From Rhypophila decipiens (Eukaryota > Ascomycota > Sordariomycetes > Sordariales > Naviculisporaceae): 63,411 nt of DNA. Shown here piece after piece: positions 1-11,672 of the stretch. A program made the translations under genes and the position numbers. Positions within the stretch are counted from its first letter, which is position 1. The number at the start of each line of letters is the position of its first letter. The notes beneath the pieces were generated by a model. It did not search any database and was not told the origin of the DNA. It saw only the letters and a list, made by a program, of their open reading frames with translations. Where the stretch lies: contig MU858252.1 of assembly GCA_033297075.1 (NCBI GenBank), positions 1 to 63,411 of the forward strand, given 5' to 3'.

Positions 1-3
1 GTA

Positions 4-1184
4 ATGGCAGAATTGGATGAACCGAATGTAGTTAGCGTGCATAGGCCCTTTAGGCTTAGTGCCTCCGGGCGAAATAAATTCCATCCATCCATCCATCACT
101 CCCAGGTCCTTTCTTCCTGCTGCAACTTCTCGCTGCTCGCGTTACTCGGTGCCTCTTTCGCAATACCCCTTTTACGATTGCCACCCGAGATTGTCGTCCA
201 AATCTTCAATGAGATTGGCTCCTTCTTTTTCCAGCAAGATTTAGGCCGCCTTTCAGTCTGCAAACAGTGGTTCGAATTCGCTCTTCCTGCCTGCTTTAGA
301 CATATCACACTTTCTCGAAAAACGCTGAGTAGTCTAGTCACCTCCGGGGTGATAAATCGCCATTTCCACTCAAAAGAAGCGTGGAAACCTTAGACATTGA
401 CCTACACGTCTCGTCCTCCTATGCTCAACAGCACATTTACGAGCCGTCTGGTTACTGGCTCCGGGCGTTGAACGATGTGGCGACCCTGAATAACGACCTC
501 ACCAAGCTTGCCACTATCGTCCAACAGTCTCCCAGGTTATGTAACTTGCGCATACGAATCTGTAGTTGCAACTCTCATGAGCCCCCCAACTTTCCCGGGT
601 GTTATCCGCAGCCAGCCACAATACAAGCCCTCCTATCAGTGGAGAATCTCCGCCTTCTAGTTCTGGACCTATCCGGCTGCTATCTGAATTCACCCAGCCA
701 GCAAGGGGACGACCATCATCTTTGCCCACATATCAATGCCCTTCTTCGCACTCTTCGGACCCTTCACGTACGAATGCGCAGCATCTGCCCAGACGTTTTG
801 AAACCGCGAGATTCTCCTAACACCCTACACCTGAGCGAGATGGTCATCAACCTAAGCTTGATCACAAACACAGACCTAGCAACCTCGGCTGTTCACTCTA
901 AACGATGCGGTTCCGAGGGCGTAGGAGGATTTCTTCAGCTGAAGGCGGAGATAGAGGAGCAGGCAAAAGCTCTTGCAACCCGGATGGCGTCCCCTAGAAA
1001 GATAAGGATTCTAAGTCATGCCCTCCCGCAGTTTGAAATACGATCGCTGGATGTTTTGACTGGCAAGATAACAGTGCTGGACGACGATATGGCGTGGGAC
1101 GAGGATGGCAAGAGCATCAGGGATGACTCGGAGCCAGAATCTGAGCTTGGAGAGGATGAATTTGAAACTTATTTGGACGATTAA
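4..1184 (+). CDS. F-box protein, broken by a 1-nt frameshift
   Basis: An F-box-like segment is readable in frame 1 from about position 172 (RLPPEIVVQIFNEIG, then a conserved-looking Trp in CKQW and HITLSRKTLSSLV). F-box domains bind Skp1 and bring substrates to SCF ubiquitin ligases. The rest of the protein (residues KRSVETLDIDL onward, to an acidic C-terminus ending at 1184) lies in frame 3. The break falls at the GGGG run 346-349: one extra G would join TSG directly to DKSPFPLKRSVETLDI. I see no intron of reasonable length that would do the same. The true start is uncertain: ATG at 4 gives an unconvincing N-terminus, and the real first exon may lie outside the window. Either a real frameshift allele or a homopolymer error. 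Confidence 0.6.
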
Positions 1185-1735
1185 TATCATATTCTCGTAT
1201 ACAGCGGCGGGACGAATAAAAAGGAATTCCAGGAGAAGTATTTCTAGCACACTCGGTAGTTATCGAACCATCTGTCCGGCCGTCGCGCCGTCCTGCCGGA
1301 CCCATTCAGCTTTTAGTCTAGCAAAAGCCCAAGGGTCCAATTTCAGGGACGGTTCCAGACCGGCTCGTCTAGATAAAATGGTGACATTGAGGACCTATTT
1401 TATGCATGAGCTGAATAGAGCGCAAGACCGATGCAACAGCAAAAACAGCAGCGGCGCGGCATGGCGGCAAGCGGCAGGAAACGGTTGAAATTGCTGCCCA
1501 AGACCCGTGACTGACCAATGATGTCACCGGGATGGGCGCAAGCGGGGAAGTTTGCTTGTTATTCGGGTCGTTCTCCTCTTCCTTATTTTCCCGATGCGTT
1601 GTTCATTATTGATATCACCACCATCGCCCCCTTTTTCTCAACCGTAGTCCTCCTTTTCACCCCCAGACAACACGGCTCTTTAAGACACCAACAAAGGGAA
1701 CAGGCCAAACACACTATACTTGCACTCCCAAGAAA
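1185..1735. other. intergenic, no gene seen
   Basis: Only short shadow ORFs are present. The last 150 bases are pyrimidine-rich (CACCACCATCGCCCCC, CTCCTTTTCACCCCC), as is common for fungal promoters, and probably drive the gene starting at 1736. Confidence 0.5.
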
Positions 1736-3298
1736 ATGGGACCACCACCGTCCGCCATGGACTCAACTGACGACTCAAACGCCATGTCAACAATGAGAAT
1801 CAACCTCTCCAACTTGACCCTCTCCTCCTCCTCCTCAGACCCCTACAACCCAAACACCCTCCCCATCCACGCAGATAATGTCCTACCAGCAGGCCGAGTC
1901 CCCTTCGGCCGCCCAATGCGCTCCCTCTTCAACTTTGCACAATCCTACCACCCCCTAAACCACGGCTCATACGGGACATTTCCCCGATACGTCCTCGAGC
2001 ACAAGATCCAAAAACTCAGGGAATTTGAATCTCGTCCCTCTGTCTACCGCACATTTGTTTACCCTGCTGAACTGCACCATTCTCGTTCCCTGGTGGCGCC
2101 ATTCTTGGGAGCGGATATCGATGAAATTGTTTTGGTGCCGAATGCCACGACGGGGATTAATACCGTTTTGCGGAATATCCTGCCTGGGTATGGGGAGAAT
2201 GATGTGGTGGTTTTTCCGAGCAGTATTTATCCTAGTTGTTGGAATACACTTCGCAGCGTGCAGGAGGAGATGAGTGGAAATGGGAAGAAGGGGTTTGAGC
2301 TGGTCGAGATGAAACTTGATCATCCGATTACCGATGATAAGTTGGTGGAACTTTTCACGCAAACGGTGGAAAGGCTCACAAAAGAAGGGAAGAAGGTCCG
2401 GTTGGCGATATTTGACACGATTGTCTCTGGGCCGGGGGTTCGAGTACCCTGGGAGGCATTAGTGGCTGAATGCAAAAAGCTCGGAGTGAAGAGTCTCATT
2501 GATGGGGCGCATGGGATCGGACATATTGATCTGACCGAGACGGGCAAATCTGTACGGCCGGATTTCATGGTTACGAATTGTCACAAGTGGCTGTTTGTGC
2601 CGAGGGGCTGTGCGGTTTTATATGTCCCCTTTGAGAATCAGGACTTGATCAAGACGGCGCTGCCTACTTCGCATGGGTATTTGGCGCCCGAGGTCAGGGG
2701 GCATGATAGGGAAGATGAGCACGGCGGGAATATCTTTGCGGGAGAGTGGCAAGGGCGAGGAGGCGAAAAGGGAAAATGGTCGGAATATTTTATGAATTTG
2801 TTTGTGGATGTTGCTACGGTCGATTGCTCGAGTTATACGTGCATCGAGGCGGCTATCGAGTTTCGGGAGAAGGTCTGTGGTGGGGAGGAAGCCATTCGGG
2901 AGTATTGTTTCCGATTGGCGTATCAAGGTGGGAACCGCGCAGCCGAGATTTTGGGCACCGAGGTGATGGATGTTTCTGATATTACTGGGTATGGCAATCT
3001 GAGGCGGTGTAATTTTGCGAATGTGCGGTTACCACTTACGGTGGTGAGAAAAGGTGATACAGCTGGGCAAGGGGACGTGGCGGAGGAGGATATCAGAGCG
3101 GTGGTGGTGTGGATTTATCGGACTTGTGCGAGGGACTATGATACCTATTTGCAGACGTTTTTCATTGGGGGACATGTTTGGACGAGGTTCAGTGCACAGA
3201 TTTATCTCGAGGTTTCGGATTTTGAATGGGGTGCTAGGACGCTGCTGGAGATATGTGAGAGGGTCAAAAAGGGGGAATGGAAAGGGGTAAGGTTATAG
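1736..3298 (+). CDS. PLP-dependent class V aminotransferase-fold enzyme (Egt2/LolT/isopenicillin-N-epimerase-like)
   Basis: Intronless 520-aa ORF. The N-terminus is Ser-rich, followed by a class V fold: NHGSYGTFP (about residues 75-83), ATTGINTVLRN (phosphate-binding region), LIDGAHGIGHIDL with the cofactor-ring Asp256 and His259, and NCHKWLFVPRG with the PLP Schiff-base Lys284. This architecture is shared by fungal hercynylcysteine sulfoxide lyase (Egt2, ergothioneine pathway), LolT and isopenicillin-N epimerase-like proteins; the sequence alone does not decide between C-S lyase, desulfurase and racemase activity. It is likely cytosolic, as no signal peptide is visible. ATG at 1757 has a better Kozak context (CCGCCATGG) than the one at 1736, so the first seven residues may be untranslated. 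Confidence 0.85.
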   Translation: MGPPPSAMDSTDDSNAMSTMRINLSNLTLSSSSSDPYNPNTLPIHADNVLPAGRVPFGRPMRSLFNFAQSYHPLNHGSYGTFPRYVLEHKIQKLREFESRPSVYRTFVYPAELHHSRSLVAPFLGADIDEIVLVPNATTGINTVLRNILPGYGENDVVVFPSSIYPSCWNTLRSVQEEMSGNGKKGFELVEMKLDHPITDDKLVELFTQTVERLTKEGKKVRLAIFDTIVSGPGVRVPWEALVAECKKLGVKSLIDGAHGIGHIDLTETGKSVRPDFMVTNCHKWLFVPRGCAVLYVPFENQDLIKTALPTSHGYLAPEVRGHDREDEHGGNIFAGEWQGRGGEKGKWSEYFMNLFVDVATVDCSSYTCIEAAIEFREKVCGGEEAIREYCFRLAYQGGNRAAEILGTEVMDVSDITGYGNLRRCNFANVRLPLTVVRKGDTAGQGDVAEEDIRAVVVWIYRTCARDYDTYLQTFFIGGHVWTRFSAQIYLEVSDFEWGARTLLEICERVKKGEWKGVRL

Positions 3299-3451
3299 CA
3301 GGTTGGTTGAGCAAAGTTTGGAAGAATATGTATTTTGAGATACTACTAGGCAATGATCAAGGAAAGATGTCAAAATCAATTGCCTGGTCCATTCGGTTTA
3401 TGTTTGGGGTTTCCTAAATAAAGAATAATATGAGAGCTGTCTTGGGGACAA

Positions 3452-6224
3452 TCACTCCATGGCATCAAAAAACTCCTCAACGTAATCCTCTTCGCCATCT
3501 TGGGACATCCCTGGGCTGTCCATAACTTGATCGAGCCGACCGAAGAGTATATCTGTATTGTAATCAGCTTTCAACTCTTCATAAATGAAGTCTTCTGGAT
3601 ATTGGTCATAGTAGTCGTTGAAGCAAACGTAGGCGAACTCGGGATCATCATGCATCATCTGCCACTGCCAACCCAACCACCCCCGGATGTTCTTGACATG
3701 GCCGTTTCTTTCGAGCTGTTCTTTCCTCTCCAGGAACATGCTCAGTTCCCGGTTCCTGCAACGTATCTCTGAAATGAGGGCGTAAAAGGAAAATACACTC
3801 CTTTGTGTTTGCCGCATGTCTCCAATTCCCAGTTGCCTTGTTCTCCCCTTAAAGTGGGCAACTGCGGTTTCGCCGAAAGTGTTCTCGCAATCCGGGTCAA
3901 TTCCCCCAATCTTTAGTGAGCGAATACAGTCTATTATGGACAGATCCTGCGTGCTTGCGGTATAGTGGAGTATGTTGTAGCTGTCATTATCAATCGCATC
4001 AACTCGAGCGCCTCGTCGGTGAAGGAATCTGGTCATTTCATGATGTCCCGACCGCACCGCCGTGAGTAACGCCGTACTTCCCACAGATGATCTAGCCTCC
4101 AGATCACACCCTGCACGCAGAAGCTGGAGTGCTATATCGCAGCGCTTTTTGTCCAGCAATCTAGCGGTTGTCAGATAATCCTCCACCAGGTGATGTAAAG
4201 GACTGCGTTTGCCGGGACATTGTGCTTCGTTAGGGTCTGCGTTCGCTTCAAGCAACATGCGGACCACCTCGGAATCAGTGCACCCATGCAGCATCCCACA
4301 CCCGTTGATGTCCCGGGCAGCTGTACTGGCTCCCTTGGACAACAGGAAGGCAACGATCTGCCGGTGACATCCAAATACTGCGAGCCGAAGAGGGGTAGTA
4401 TGCTGATATCGATTTGGTAGCTCAATGTCTGCCCCGTACTCGACAAGTTGCCGAACGTGCTCCTGTTTGTCCAACCTGACTGCCCAGTGGAGAGGTGAGT
4501 AGCCTCCATCATCAGGTTTGTTGACGCGGCACCCCTCCAGAGCAAGCGCATCCTCGAGGTTGACATTGCCAATTCCAAGAATGGCATCTCTGGTCAAAGT
4601 TGAAACCTCTGACTGTTCCTCTATATCTCCCGCTATTTTGACGCACGTTTGGAAACCCAACTTGTCGCGGATAATTCCCAAACCGAGTTTGTCTTCCAGT
4701 AACAGGTGTCGTGCTAATTGCTTGGGCGACCTATCAGGCGTCAGATTCAGGTGACATTGTTATTCATGCGTTTGGGTGGAGAGAAGGGACTCGAAAAGTG
4801 TCGATATGAACTTCCCAACCGGTCTTGGGCTCCTTAGATGAGGGATTGAACCCTACATCCAAAAGGAATGATGCCGACTGGAAGCAATGTCTTGAGAGGC
4901 AAATCTAAAACTTTAAAGTTAGTCACCCTCCTCCAACAGGCAAGACAAGGAGAAGTGCCCTTGAACTTGACATTTATGAAATCAGGCATACCAGCAGGAA
5001 GTCTCGTCCGTGTACACTGACGTCTGTCGGTAACAGGTGGCGAGTTGCAATAATCTCCCTCAGCCCAGCCATGTCTTCCTTATACAAGATAGAATTCATA
5101 CCATATGTTGCCCGGCGTACGGTCGGAACGCGAAGGTGTAAACTGGCTCCCATGTCCGTCAACGAGCCCCAATAGGCCGAAAGCTGAACGGCGCGGCGAG
5201 TAAGCCAGGAAGGAAAAGCGTATGCCACTCTAAGCTCCCGACCCTTGCCAGATTTACAGCCTGGAGTATCACAAGGGCTGCTGTCCAGCCTCACAGTTCC
5301 ATTGTACTGCAGCATGATCGAGCCAACAAGGGCCTGTGACCACGACGGTGTCCGGATGGCAGAGCTTCTGTGGCATTGACATTTGCAATACCGAGAACAC
5401 TTCAACTGTCGGACGGGTACCTGGATACGCGTTGTTGAGAACTCTCTGTCCATTCTAGTCATGCCATTTTCGGATGATACCATGTTGCGACTCTTGTCAG
5501 TCGAATCGGGTTCAGCACAGTGTTCTTCCGGCAACGGCTCCATAACCGGAGGTTCTGGAGTCGGCATATTTCTGAGTAACATGGACTCGAGGTCATTGAA
5601 CCGTGGCTCAAACTTGACCAACGTCGTCTGCATGAGCGAGTACTGTGTATGCGAGATGGTGAGAATATCCCTGCTGGTTTGATGTTGCTGGAGACTGCCA
5701 TGGTGGTCAGTCACTTAGCACTTTGAGTGAGAAGAGATCGTGAATGGGTCCGATCACCCCGGTATACTCTGGACTTACTGCTGAGAGAGTCCAACTAGGT
5801 CCAAGCAGGCCGATAATTCCTCCCGGCACCGCTTTGCCCTGTCTTTGAGCTTCTGAATCCTTCCACGCATACGCTGCCAAGTAATCACGGAAACCTTTGG
5901 CACCCCTTTTTTGCTCAGTTTCTTCTCTTTCTCATCGCCCATCAACTTTACTCGGATATCGCCCATGGCATTAACAACTTGACTGAGTTCTACTCTGGCC
6001 AACTCTAGTCGTCTTAGAACATCCAAAGGCACCTGCACCTGGGCGACGGTCATGTTATCAATCGTTAATCGGAGTTGGTCAAGCCACGCCTGCAAAGACG
6101 ATAGTTCGGCCAGCATGTCGCTGAACTCGGAAGACGTATCGGCCAGACCTTTCAGCGTCTTGACACCTACGCCGAATGCTTCCGTGATGGCGAGCACCGA
6201 GGCGATGGCCGAGAGCGGGTCCAT
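3452..6224 (-). CDS. PigL_N/HeLo-like N-terminal domain plus ankyrin-repeat protein
   Basis: Multi-exon gene. Exon 1 (6224-5779) encodes MDPLSAIASVLAITEAFGVG, the typical opening of the fungal N-terminal helical domain (PigL_N/HeLo-like) found on NLR-like and incompatibility proteins. A GTAAGT intron (5778-5695) joins in phase to exon 2 (5694-4992), which has a Cys/His cluster (YCKCQCHRSSAIRTPSW) seen in fungal ankyrin proteins of this type. Exon 3 (4904-4812) encodes SRHCFQSASFLLDVGFNPSS. The last exon (about 4720-3452) carries ankyrin repeats (GYSPLHWAVRLDKQEHVRQLVEYGADIE and following), then an acidic, aromatic C-terminus. The joined product is about 836 aa. The donor after exon 3 (GTTCAT) is weak, so that join is tentative. 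Probable role: cytosolic sensor or scaffold in heterokaryon-type recognition (inference). Confidence 0.72.
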
Positions 6225-7080
6225 GATGACGAATTCTCACGACCGATAAGCCAAAGAAAAGATGATGTGCGGGCAACCGAAGGCCCAACAAGAGGTAATA
6301 TAATAACAAAATAACAGCGATATCCTTTTGACAATCGCGGCAACAGGGACACAGGATACTAGGTATAGAAACTGTCGCAGCGAGCTTGTCGACGCTAAAC
6401 AGTGGAGGAAGCCGTTATCTTGTCGTTCAGTGTTCTTATCCTGGCTGTGCTGTGGCTGTGCCGAGATTCTGCCACCTCATCGCGAAGCCCCTCACCCGGT
6501 CATGCAGCCATCAGGCACTTTCAGAACCGTCCAAAGCGCCTACTTGATGCCTGAGACCTGTTTTCTTATGCATCTACTCACGTTACACTGCATACAAGTG
6601 CACTTTCTCCCTTTGGGGGCCAAAGGATTGACTGTCTGGAACAAGTACTACTGACGAATCTCGGAATAAATAATAATAAATCGACTATTCTTCTCACAGG
6701 AATGATAAGAGAGTTGTATTAACAAAGGGCAGCTGCTTTAGCCACAGTGATGACCTGGCTTATGGGTGGTATCAATACCGCGGGAAAACAAGGGGGTCAG
6801 TAACTACCAAAGTAAACGTATCCAGCTTCCAGCGGACAATGCGATGCATACCTAATATGGTAGATATGTCGATATGCTCACTTGTTTCATTACTAGAGTC
6901 CAGCCTTATTATATAAGGAAAATACTAGACACCGTTTCTCGGTAGCCAAAGTACATACTACGAAAATTGGATAACCCGATGTTGATCGAAGTTGCTACCC
7001 GAGATACAGGCCGCAGGTCAAGTAAAGAATTACACGTGTTGCGCTAAAATGAGATATCTGAATAAACATTGGGGTCCGCT
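6225..7080. other. intergenic, no gene seen
   Basis: AT-richer stretch between the 5' end of the ankyrin gene and the 3' end of the NACHT gene, both on the minus strand. It should contain the ankyrin gene promoter and the NACHT gene 3' UTR. No RNA gene or repeat recognised. Confidence 0.5.
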
Positions 7081-10000
7081 TCAACACCGTGAATGTCGAC
7101 TTCCCCCGCTAGCAGCCGACCGGAAACTCCCGACGCTGCCTTGTCTCCGTAGACCTGACCGAAAACTCCCCACACTGTCTTCTCTCCGTAGACCGTGGCT
7201 CTTGGCGGGTTGTTTGCTATTTTCTCTTCCAAAAGAAACCGCGTCATAGGAGAAGTACTCTTCCAGTTTCTGTAGATCCAGTATCTTTAGAGTTTGTTCA
7301 CTTTGTTGTTGTTGTTGTTGTTGTTGTTCTCGTTCTTCTTGTTGTTGTTGTTCTTGTCGTTGTCGTTGTCGTCGTTGTTCTTGTTGCCGTTCTTGTTGTT
7401 CTTGTTCTTGTTGTTGTAGTTGTTGCTGCTCTAGTTTTTCCCGGAGAAATTGCTCTCGTTCCGCCCCTTTAAACCCATATTTACTCTTGTGAATGGCCAG
7501 AATTTGTTGGTAGTATTCTTCAAGTGTCTCCCGTCCTTCTGAAGGCATCGATGCGGTCGCGTCTTTCGTGGGGATGACACTTGGTTTACCCGAGAGAATA
7601 AAGTTAAACCCGTGATCGATCAGGAGCAAGTACTGGTGCAAGGTAAGCGGTTGGTTCCCATCCACTGGGTATATGACATGCAGCTCTTCCCTTAGGGCAA
7701 GCCATCTCATGGAAAAGTCGCTGTCGAGTAACCGGTCCATAATGGGTTCCATACCGGTTTTGATCAGTTGCCTTAGTTTTGAGTCATGCTTGGAATCAAG
7801 TTCCCAGACGTCGAAGCAGGAGCCAGCATGGTGGAAAAACTCGTCAGTGACGTAATGTAGGAGCCCTGGGTAGGCTTCTAGTTCCTGAGTACGGGTTGAG
7901 TAGTCTGAGTGGCGAGAAAGTCGCTTGACTGCGGCTGCGCAATCGGCTTCGTCCTTATTTCCTGTGTCATTGCGATTTAGGGGCCCTATACCCGCTAGCC
8001 AACACGCAACGTCGATCCCTTCGGGTCCAATTGGAGATTGATATGACTCCTCGTTGAAGGTATCGTCGACTTCGACAGTTATACCTTCTTCTAGCTCATC
8101 TCTCGGCGGCGAATTCTTCCCCATAGCGTTGAACCTCCGAGTTTTGCGCTTTGCTTCTTTGAGTCTGGCATGAACTAGAGCATCAAGCTCCGAAACGCCG
8201 AGATACTCGAGGCATGTGCTCATGATGGCAATCTCACCCATAATTAATTCGGAAATTATAGGGCGCGCGATGCGCAAGTCGGAAAGGTCTGCAAATCCGG
8301 TGCTGGACCTGAAATACTCGCTCACAGTCTCGTGGATTACTCGGATTATCCTTGTCTCGCCTGGATTCATCATAAACGACCCAGCCGCGGCGAACTGAGA
8401 AACCGACCTCGCCCTGGGATCATTCTCTGGCTCTTCCGTGTCAACCGCAACTTCTAGTAGTCCTCTAGAAAGTGACCGGACTTTTCGCTCCAATTGGTCG
8501 TAAGTGGTGGTGAACTCATCCGACTCTTGGCATTCTTTCAATGACTTCGGGGCGGTGGTTGTGCCGATAAATGCCATCAGGTCGTGCCATTCTCGAAGCT
8601 GGAGGGGACGGGAAGCCAGGATAGCCCATTGAAAAAGCCCCAATGTCACTAGCTTTGTCTCTTGAGGCACAGTTGTGATGAGATTCTCGTAAAGTTGCTG
8701 AAGCTTGCCAGGGAGGCAATCGAGATGACGCAGGAGTTCGCGCAGACTTTGGCCTTGCTGCCAACGCTCTATAATACCATCCACAACCAGCACCACCCAC
8801 AGAAACACTCCGCGGGCTTTATTACAGATAGCGTCCCGGAGCTGAGACCGTTCTGATTTCACAGCCGTGATCCCCAGTGCCAGTCTCTGCTCGACATATC
8901 GGCCGATGTCGCTCCGGTTCCACTGGTTCATGTCTAGCTGCCTCGGCGTTTTTCCCACTTTCAGCAACGGGAAGTTCCGGTTGCTTATCAAGATATTCAA
9001 ATTGACGTTGGACTTGGCAGCCCGGAGACCGGTAGCCCCAAGGAAGAAGGACAGTGCCGTCCGTTCAGAACCCGAACACTCATCCAACGCATCAATGAAT
9101 ATCAGGGTTCTCTCAGCAGAACGCTGGCGTGACGGTTTCATCAAGAAAGACTGAAGGGTGCTCTCTAGTTGTTCCACAGAATAAAAGATATCCTCCTTTT
9201 CGTCCGCTCTCGGTACTTGGTTGAGGATACTGCTGCTCCAGCGCAAGAACCTCTTGGACGCTTTGGATAAATGTTCTCGGTCCTGCGGCAAGAGTTGGTA
9301 AAGCAAAGACCGAAGAAGTCCTTCCTTGGACTTCTCAAGCGCTCCACCATTTTCATGAAAGAAATATGCTGCAATGCAGTAACCCGATCCTGCATACTTC
9401 TGGAGTGCCTGGCTATAAGCCTCTTTGACTAAGACTGACTTTCCAGATCCGGGGCTCCCTGAGATCTGGAGCAGTCCGTGATCGGATTGTTGTGTATGAC
9501 CCTTTATCCAATGGATGTAGGCCGGGTCGTTAAACAGCCAGTCACATGTTCCGTCCGCTGGAGTGGTCACCATTCTCCTCCGCGAGTTCATGTTGGGGTA
9601 CCACAAACTCGTCAAGAGAGCCTTCTCAGCCTCGTTAAATGGGACTTTGTCTATTCCCCAGAGGTCAAGAGAGTTCACACTAATCGGCATGCTGCCCATC
9701 ACCGAGGGCGGGTGGTTGTTAACTGAAGATGTGATACTGGGAGGCTGTACTGATGCAGGCAACCGCATTGGAGGGCCGACATGCTTTTCCATCGTCTGGT
9801 AGATGGAACGCAGCTCGCTAGATACCTGCCGGTAACCTGGGTCATCAGCGCCGTAAAATCGGCACATCTCACGATGGTTCGCTTGAATGGTCTCGGCGTG
9901 TTCTCGATGATCGCCCAACGAAGATGAGTAAGCCGGCACCACTTTACTCCCCAGCGCTCCAATACTTAGGCCGGTCAACCCGAGACCCTCTTGGAAGGTC

Positions 10001-10898
10001 TTAACACGAAAACCATGTTTGAGCCAGAGGCCCGAAAAGGATTCCTGGGCCCGTTCCAAATCGGTCGTCTTCAAGCCCAGGGCATGCAGCATAGCTGGAT
10101 TCGTCTCTACACCGAAGAAGTTGACAAAGGTTCTGGCCCAATCACCTGCTGCAGCAAATTCTGGACTCCCTCTGTGGGGCGTGCCCAGGAACACCACTCC
10201 TGCTGTCGATTCCACAATCCGGGCATGTTGAGGCTCCGTCGAGGTTGAAGATCGTGACAGCATCTGCAGCAAGCACAGGTGTCAGTGACTGGTAAAGATG
10301 GCGAGTCCTGGAACATGCTTACCTCTTTGACCACAATACCACCAAGACTATGGGCCACGAAAATGACCTGCTGCGGCTTGCCGGCAGGGCCAACACAACC
10401 CTCCGTCTCGCGTGACAAGGCGAATAAGAGATCCTTGGCATGAGAATAAATACTGTTCTTGTTTGTCGAAGCCGCTCCATAGTTGGTTATCTTGGTATCA
10501 TACCCAAACACGAGTACTCGTGCACGTGGACAGGCTTGCGGAAGCAAGTCGGCAGGCCAAAATACGCCAACCTTGCTCCCCGAGGCAGTCGCGATCGACA
10601 CATTCGTCGTGTTTCGAGAAGACGCGGCCAAGGAAGGTATTGCTGCCTGTTGAGAACTCTCTTGATTGACCCTGTTGCCATCGATGCCACCTTGTCCAAA
10701 CCCCAACGACTTTCGCTTGAGTTTCTTGGATATCCAAGACAACGGCCCACTTTTTGCCTTCTTCTCTTCCAACGAGTTTCCAGACTCTGACACCGATTGA
10801 TGTTGACGAGGGCTTTTAGGGACCTTTCCTTTGGTCCAGGTTCCTCGCGGATGACCTTGGAGTCCGTGAACGAGGACAATGCTGTTGCCAAGAGTCAA
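7081..10898 (-). CDS. NLR-like protein: alpha/beta-hydrolase (SesB/DUF676-type) + NACHT, polyQ C-terminus
   Basis: Two exons, 10898-10323 and 10263-7081 (59-bp GTAAGC...CTGCAG intron, phase 0), give 1252 aa. N-terminus: serine-hydrolase fold with LVHGLQGHPRGTW near the start, nucleophile in AHSLGG (Ser about 184), FLGTPHRGS and a catalytic-His candidate in NHREMCRF (about 322). This domain is used as a predicted lipase-like effector (SesB type) in fungal NLRs. Centre: NACHT NTPase with Walker A GSPGSGKS (about 461-468) and a Walker B-like LIFIDALDECSG. No WD40, ankyrin or TPR repeats follow; the C-terminus is a Gln/Glu/Arg-rich predicted coiled coil ending in two copies of an R-R-x-x-S-V-G-S-F-R-S motif. 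Likely a nucleotide-gated trigger of a non-self or xenobiotic response (inference from family). Neighbour ankyrin gene is on the same strand. Confidence 0.85.
7291..7440 (-). repeat. CAA/CAG-rich trinucleotide tract encoding polyQ
   Basis: On the plus strand this is an impure TTG/TTC/GTC triplet tract that includes a pure TTG run around 7302-7327. On the coding strand it reads Q-rich with interspersed E and R. It lies inside the NACHT gene C-terminus and should be length-variable between strains. Confidence 0.85.
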
Positions 10899-11672
10899 TA
10901 TCAGGCTCTGAATACGGATACGGAGGAAGCGGGGGACACTAACTCAACAATGGCCGCCGACGGCTCTTCAGGCTCATAAACAACTGATAGCCCAGTATCA
11001 GTTACCGTTCCTATTGCCATGCTGAAAAAATGGAATCGATTCGTTTTGGGTCGATATCTGCTCAGTCCATGCGCTTGAACATGAGAAAAAAGGTGGCTCG
11101 GGTCATGATCGTGATGTGTCTCTGGGGCTGAGTCTTGCATCATGCATCCCACCCTCCCCAGCCCCTCTTGGGTCTCGCGACATCATTATTCCTTTCCGGT
11201 TGATTGGATCTATCGCGAAATTCCATGATTGGCTACGCGCCGCAACGAGAAACTGGTGTCGGTTCCCGAGACGGGCCTACCGCGATATACGGAGCACCTA
11301 TAACCCTAACCCTGGCTCACTCGCATTACTCAGTCGTCAACACCCCACTCTCCCAACAACATCACGCCTCCAATATGAAGCTATCAAACTCGGACAACGT
11401 CATTCACAGGCCGCCACAGTTCTGCATATGTAGAGCATCCCAAGGTGAAATAGCCAACTTGAACTACCTAATCTGGGGCCCTTTCTCGTGACATCAAAGG
11501 GCCTTGATAATGCAGAATAGGCCAAGTCGATGTGTTGTTTGTACAATAACATTGCATCGACAAAGACAACAATGTTCAACTAGGTACCTTTCCACATGCC
11601 ACCAAGCTCTGCAAACCAACCTAACTAAACCCATCAACCCTTGAGCATAAGTACCCACATCCAACAGAAAAA
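10899..11672. other. intergenic; two telomere-like repeat units
   Basis: No convincing ORF between the NACHT gene start and the UstYa gene end. It includes TAACCCTAACCCT at 11301-11313, two fungal-type telomere units, too short to be an interstitial telomere by itself. It marks the left border of the candidate RiPP locus. Confidence 0.45.

Noticed and set aside
11301..11313. Interstitial telomere
   Set aside because: Only two TAACCC units; expected by chance in 63 kb at appreciable frequency.
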